In this document: piece by piece, positions 41,269-44,547 of the stretch
Layout of the letters: every line of letters starts with the position of its first letter
Position numbering within the stretch: position 1 is the stretch's first letter
Assembly (NCBI RefSeq): GCF_018500185.1
Contig: NZ_JAHBGI010000004.1
Coordinates: 352,329 to 396,875, forward strand
DNA: 44,547 nt
Source of the DNA: Litoribacter ruber
GTDB lineage: Bacteria; Bacteroidota; Bacteroidia; Cytophagales; Cyclobacteriaceae
Direction of reading: 5' to 3'
The notes under the pieces: model-generated
Database searches by the model: none
Told to the model about the DNA's origin: nothing
Seen by the model: the letters and a program-made list of their open reading frames with translations, nothing else
Made by a program: the position numbers and the translations under genes

Positions 41269-41710
41269 GGTTTAATGGTTAAGGGTAAACTAAATAGAAT
41301 ATGAAATAAAAATAAAAATCCTATGGTGAATGTTGTTATAACCCAAAATATAACCTTATGGTTTTCAGTTTATTGTGTTAAATCGTGTAAGTACTGAAGC
41401 TTTTTGGTTACTTACCCTTCTTAAATCGCAAAAAAACAACTTTGAACTTTTTTGTTAATTAGACCAGGTCATAATCCTTGAAAAAAATAGAAAAAGTCTG
41501 CCTTTTTTTTTAAAAATCAGGTATTTTCCCTAAATAAATCAGGTATTTTCCCTAAATTTTGAAAGGGCAATTTATTTAGCGTATGATTTAATTAATTGGT
41601 CTCTATTCCCTGTTAACCTGCCGAATTATCATGTTGTTTAAAAAAAAACAATCTATTTTTAAAGTAGAGTTGGTGATTATATACTATAAAAGAATCAAGC
41701 ATATCACCCA
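41269..41710. promoter_or_regulatory. Regulatory gap with two 22-bp direct repeats
   Basis: An AT-rich region between divergent signalling genes. Two perfect tandem copies of a 22-bp unit (core AATCAGGTATTTTCCC) lie at 41514-41535 and 41536-41557. The 22-bp period is the spacing at which LytTR-type regulators bind paired direct repeats, and a LytTR regulator is encoded 1 kb away. No gene was seen in this gap. Confidence 0.5.
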
Positions 41711-42463
41711 ATGGCGAAATCAATTAAGTCAGGCAGAATTCTCTTAGCAGAGGACAATAAGATTACCCAGAAATTTATGGGGGCCCTGTTGTCGAAATGG
41801 GGCCACCAAGTCACAATTGTGGATGATGGTAATGGAGTCTTGGATGAAATTAGTAGAAATGCTTTTGATATTTTGATCTTGGATTACCAAATGCCTGAAA
41901 TGGATGGACTTTCTACTTACAAGTTGCTCAAAGAAGGGAGGTTTCCGAACATTGAAAACATGCAAATCATTTTTCTAACTGGAGAAACGAGTGCAACAGT
42001 AATAAATGATCTGAAAAAATCTGGGGTCAAATATTTTTTGCGAAAACCTATCCAAAAAGATGTACTGTTTTCTACATTGTCCGAATTGTTGAATATTGGC
42101 GTTGCCCAAAATTCAAGGATTAATACCACTTCAACTCAGTATCTGAAAAAAATCACCGATACCAATCCGCAATTAATGCGGGAAGTCATAGATATTTTTA
42201 TTGAAGAAGCTCCTAAGTTCCTGTTCAAGATGAAAACCTTTTGTCTTCTTGAAGATTGGGAAAGCCTTCGGACTCTTATCCATAAGATCAAAGCAAACTT
42301 TGCCTATGTAGGAATGGAAGAGCAAAAAGAGCTTTTAAGAAAGCTGGAACATGACTTAGAACAGATGACCGACAAGGAAACCTACCTGTCACGAGTAATA
42401 CATTTAGAGAAGATAACCCAAAAAGCCATTGTTTCACTTGAAAAGAGAAAGAAAAATCTTTAA
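41711..42463 (+). CDS. Response regulator with C-terminal HPt domain (REC-HPt)
   Basis: A 250-residue protein with a receiver (1-125; acidic LLAEDNK, phosphoacceptor Asp58 in LILDYQMPEMDG, switch Thr90, Lys112 in RKPI). A histidine phosphotransfer domain follows (~145-245; His191 in LIHKIKANFAYVG). It has no DNA-binding or enzymatic output. This architecture fits a phosphorelay shuttle that takes phosphate from the divergent hybrid kinase and passes it to another receiver, such as the LytTR protein 146 bp downstream. Alternatively it could act as a phosphate sink. Confidence 0.9.
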   Translation: MAKSIKSGRILLAEDNKITQKFMGALLSKWGHQVTIVDDGNGVLDEISRNAFDILILDYQMPEMDGLSTYKLLKEGRFPNIENMQIIFLTGETSATVINDLKKSGVKYFLRKPIQKDVLFSTLSELLNIGVAQNSRINTTSTQYLKKITDTNPQLMREVIDIFIEEAPKFLFKMKTFCLLEDWESLRTLIHKIKANFAYVGMEEQKELLRKLEHDLEQMTDKETYLSRVIHLEKITQKAIVSLEKRKKNL

Positions 42464-42609
42464 ATAATCAAGTAAATCCAATAAATAGGTGATTTCTAGT
42501 TGTTATAAGTTTTTGATTTTCACTAAATTAGTAACCCGTTATCGTGCGAGAATAGCTTTTGAGACAGTAGGTTTTTGTGAGTATTACCAATCGTTTTTAT
42601 TGATTTTTT

Positions 42610-43320
42610 ATGGAAAGGAAATATACATGTGTACTTGTGGATGATGATCGGATGTCCCTTAGGATTTTGGAGATATTAGTTGAAAAGACTCCTTTTCTTG
42701 AGGTCGTCGGTGTATTTGACAATCCGGTGGATGCTTTCAGAATGTTATCAGAGGTTAGGGTTGATATAGTGTTTTTGGATGTGGAAATGCCTGAGATGAG
42801 TGGGTTGGAACTTTTGGATACTCTTGCTGATCAACCCCAAATCATAATAACCACCTTGAAGGATATGTATGCCGTGCCTGCATTTGATTACGAGGTAGCA
42901 GACTTTTTACTTAAGCCAATTGAAAATTATTCCCGGTTTTTAAAAGCCGTAAGGAAGGCCAAGGCTAACTTGGAAAAGGCTAATGGTATAGGCAATCAAG
43001 AAAAAGTAAAGCAAATCTTCATAAAAATTGATTCCTTGTTATTGAATTTTCAGTTAAAGGATATTTTGTATATAGAAGCTTTTGGGGATTATATCAAAAT
43101 TTACACGGAGCAAAAGATGTATGTGGCGCATGCGAAGCTAAGAACGGTGGAGGAGACCCTTCCCAAAAATGCCTTTGCAAGAATTCACCGGTCCTATATC
43201 GTAAGATTGGATAAGATTGAGAATATAGATCCATCCAATCTGGAGGTGAGGAAAAAGGTGATACCGATAAGTAATAGCTATCGCCCTAATTTGTTGGCCA
43301 AGATTAATACACTTACTTAA
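42610..43320 (+). CDS. LytTR-family response regulator
   Basis: A 236-residue DNA-binding response regulator. The receiver (1-120) has acidic LVDDDRM, Asp57 in VFLDVEMPEMSG and Lys in LLKPIENY. The C-terminal LytTR domain (~135-236) has YIEAFGDYIKIYTEQKMYVA and FARIHRSYIVRLDKIENID, with the typical basic recognition residues. LytTR proteins bind pairs of ~9-bp direct repeats about two helical turns apart. It likely forms the transcriptional output of the neighbouring phosphorelay. The PhyH-like gene starts only 17 bp after its stop and is probably co-transcribed. Confidence 0.92.
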   Translation: MERKYTCVLVDDDRMSLRILEILVEKTPFLEVVGVFDNPVDAFRMLSEVRVDIVFLDVEMPEMSGLELLDTLADQPQIIITTLKDMYAVPAFDYEVADFLLKPIENYSRFLKAVRKAKANLEKANGIGNQEKVKQIFIKIDSLLLNFQLKDILYIEAFGDYIKIYTEQKMYVAHAKLRTVEETLPKNAFARIHRSYIVRLDKIENIDPSNLEVRKKVIPISNSYRPNLLAKINTLT

Positions 43321-43337
43321 AGCTTTCATATACAGAA

Positions 43338-44285
43338 ATGATTGATGACCTAAAAAGAATTAAGTTGTTATATGAGATATATAACCTTTTCAATTATAGG
43401 AAACTTAAATATCAAAATAAACTTTATAAATTATACGGAATTAAGAAAAAATTTTATAGTACAATTTGTAGCAATGATTTCCCAAAAAACAACCCGTGGG
43501 ATCGTCCTTGGCTAGATAATATCAATTCAGTAGAAGCCTTACCTCTGCTCCAAGCATTTTCAGCTTTGGATTCCGATATCCAATCTGCCTTACTTAATTG
43601 GTCAGATAATGGATATGCGATTCTTAATGGGGTTTTTTCAAAGGAAAAGGTTTCATTGATCAATGAAAAACTTGTGAATTTGATGCATGAAAAACACCTG
43701 ACCATTAAGGACAAAAGGAAAATCATGTTCGCGGTGAGGCATTCAAAAGAGCTAAGGGACACGGTTAATACAAACCTTCTAGTACAAATACTCGAAATGC
43801 TTATGGGTGGACCTCTAGACCTTTTTCAAAGCGTAAATTTTCTAAAGGGGAGTGAAGAGCCAGCCCATTCCGATTTTATACATATGTCTACGTATCCTTA
43901 TGGGTATTTGATTGCGGTTTGGATTGCTCTTGAGGATATTAATGAGGAGAATGGAGCCTTGTTTTATTACCCCGGAAGCCATAAGCTACCGTATGTGATG
44001 AATGGAGATTTTGATCATGGGGGAAATCGATGGCTGTTGGGTAAAAATAGTAAACAAAAGTATATAGAAAAGATTGAGGAAAAAATTCAGGAAAGTGGCT
44101 TAGAGAGGAAAATCTTTACAGCAAAAAAAGGAGATGTGTTGATATGGCATGGGAACCTGCTTCATGGAGGGAGTAAATTAATTGACCCGAGCAGGACAAG
44201 AAAAAGTATGGTGTTACATTATTTTGGAGCGGACGTCATTAGGTATCATGAGGTTACGCAAAGGCCTTCCTTTAAGGCTTGGTAA
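43338..44285 (+). CDS. Phytanoyl-CoA dioxygenase (PhyH) family protein
   Basis: A 315-residue Fe(II)/2-oxoglutarate oxygenase-like protein. The iron facial triad is visible as His177 and Asp179 in PAHSDFIHM and His276 in LLHGGSK. A likely 2-oxoglutarate-binding Arg is found in DPSRTRKSMVLHY. Further family marks are IALEDINEENGALFYYPGSH and KGDVLIWHGNLLHGG. The first ~80 residues are helical and not part of the core. PhyH-type enzymes hydroxylate small molecules in lipid, antibiotic, ectoine or exopolysaccharide pathways; the substrate is not evident. It follows the LytTR gene closely, so it may be a regulated output or simply downstream. Confidence 0.88.
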   Translation: MIDDLKRIKLLYEIYNLFNYRKLKYQNKLYKLYGIKKKFYSTICSNDFPKNNPWDRPWLDNINSVEALPLLQAFSALDSDIQSALLNWSDNGYAILNGVFSKEKVSLINEKLVNLMHEKHLTIKDKRKIMFAVRHSKELRDTVNTNLLVQILEMLMGGPLDLFQSVNFLKGSEEPAHSDFIHMSTYPYGYLIAVWIALEDINEENGALFYYPGSHKLPYVMNGDFDHGGNRWLLGKNSKQKYIEKIEEKIQESGLERKIFTAKKGDVLIWHGNLLHGGSKLIDPSRTRKSMVLHYFGADVIRYHEVTQRPSFKAW

Positions 44286-44291
44286 AATCAT

Positions 44292-44547
44292 TTAAAATGT
44301 ATAATTGCCTGCTATATGGAACAGTTCAAACTGGAATTCATTTCGGTTGGTCCTTTGGTTTATTCCTATTGCATTAATCCCGAGTGGATTCCTTTCCTGC
44401 AATTAAAAGTTCAAATTGAGGCCCTGTGATTGAAAATTGTTTATGAATAGAATAACCCAGTAAAACAGGCATAGATAAGTAATCCAAGGTATATGAGACC
44501 CCCTGGTGTCTAAAACGGAGGTCACTGGGCCATAGTTTACGCTGATA
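44292..44547 (-). pseudogene. C-terminal end of an outer-membrane beta-barrel gene, apparently frameshifted, cut by the window edge
   Basis: The minus-strand frame entering at 44547 encodes 57 residues, including GVSYTLDYLSMPVLLGYSIH and FSITGPQFELLIAGKE, and stops at 44374-44376. This resembles the PorT-like / OMP_b-brl_2 barrel of Bacteroidota, in which further strands would follow. A second frame, offset by one base, continues across the stop with INQRTNRNEFQFELFHIAGN and ends YTF-stop at 44292-44294. That is a plausible last strand with the expected terminal Phe. The pattern fits a one-base insertion or two-base deletion near 44380-44400. Alternatively the gene simply ends early. It converges on the PhyH-like gene. 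Confidence 0.5.

Overview
The window looks like a chromosomal segment of a Bacteroidota bacterium, most likely of the order Cytophagales (a Cyclobacteriaceae-type genome). The evidence is the protein families (DUF2141, DUF4268, a DUF7935-like protein, tandem ~800-residue FtsX-type permeases, PorT-like barrels, LytTR regulators), the weak Shine-Dalgarno sequences and the AT-rich intergenic DNA. No rRNA, tRNA, CRISPR array, phage module or complete insertion sequence was recognised. The assignment to a lineage is inference.

Positions 1-20.8 kb are mostly housekeeping. Envelope genes come first: an LptD-like outer-membrane protein, divergent from a periplasmic N-acetylmuramoyl-L-alanine amidase. 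They are followed by a carboxyltransferase (beta) subunit of a biotin-dependent acyl-CoA carboxylase, a SirB1-like protein, a single-cysteine redoxin and a phosphopantetheinyl transferase. Next are a seven-bladed WD40 protein and a compact DivIVA-folB-ChaN cluster with overlapping ends. After that come DUF4268, an IscA-like protein without the C-terminal cysteine pair, a run of DUF7935-like / YkvA / Rossmann oxidoreductase / dtd / mazG genes, two lipoproteins, comB, gcvT, a zinc-ribbon methyltransferase, a DUF2141 protein and a SnoaL-like protein.

Positions 20.8-37.2 kb form one regulatory and export locus. An NtrB-like histidine kinase and an NtrC-like sigma-54 activator point left. To the right follow a MacA/HlyD-type membrane-fusion protein, an ABC ATPase, four consecutive full-length tandem-FtsX permeases and a fifth permease reduced to its last ~170 residues. 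One ATPase probably serves several permeases. Between the adaptor and the ATPase sits an unrelated four-helix-bundle gene. It is enclosed by two inverted arms of a heptamer repeat (GAAGACS). The same repeat occurs without any gene as long hairpins between the permease genes. This is the most interesting structural observation in the window.

Positions 37.4-44.5 kb carry a beta-propeller phytase lipoprotein and a signalling cluster. The cluster has a large hybrid histidine kinase with its own REC and HPt domains, a stand-alone REC-HPt protein and a LytTR response regulator, which is followed after 17 bp by a phytanoyl-CoA-dioxygenase-like gene. The kinase/REC-HPt intergenic region has two perfect 22-bp direct repeats, a spacing that suits LytTR operators. 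At the right edge is the C-terminal end of an outer-membrane beta-barrel gene, apparently frameshifted.

Intergenic DNA is rich in short, degenerate, mostly heptameric repeats set as inverted arms. At least five sequence families are visible.
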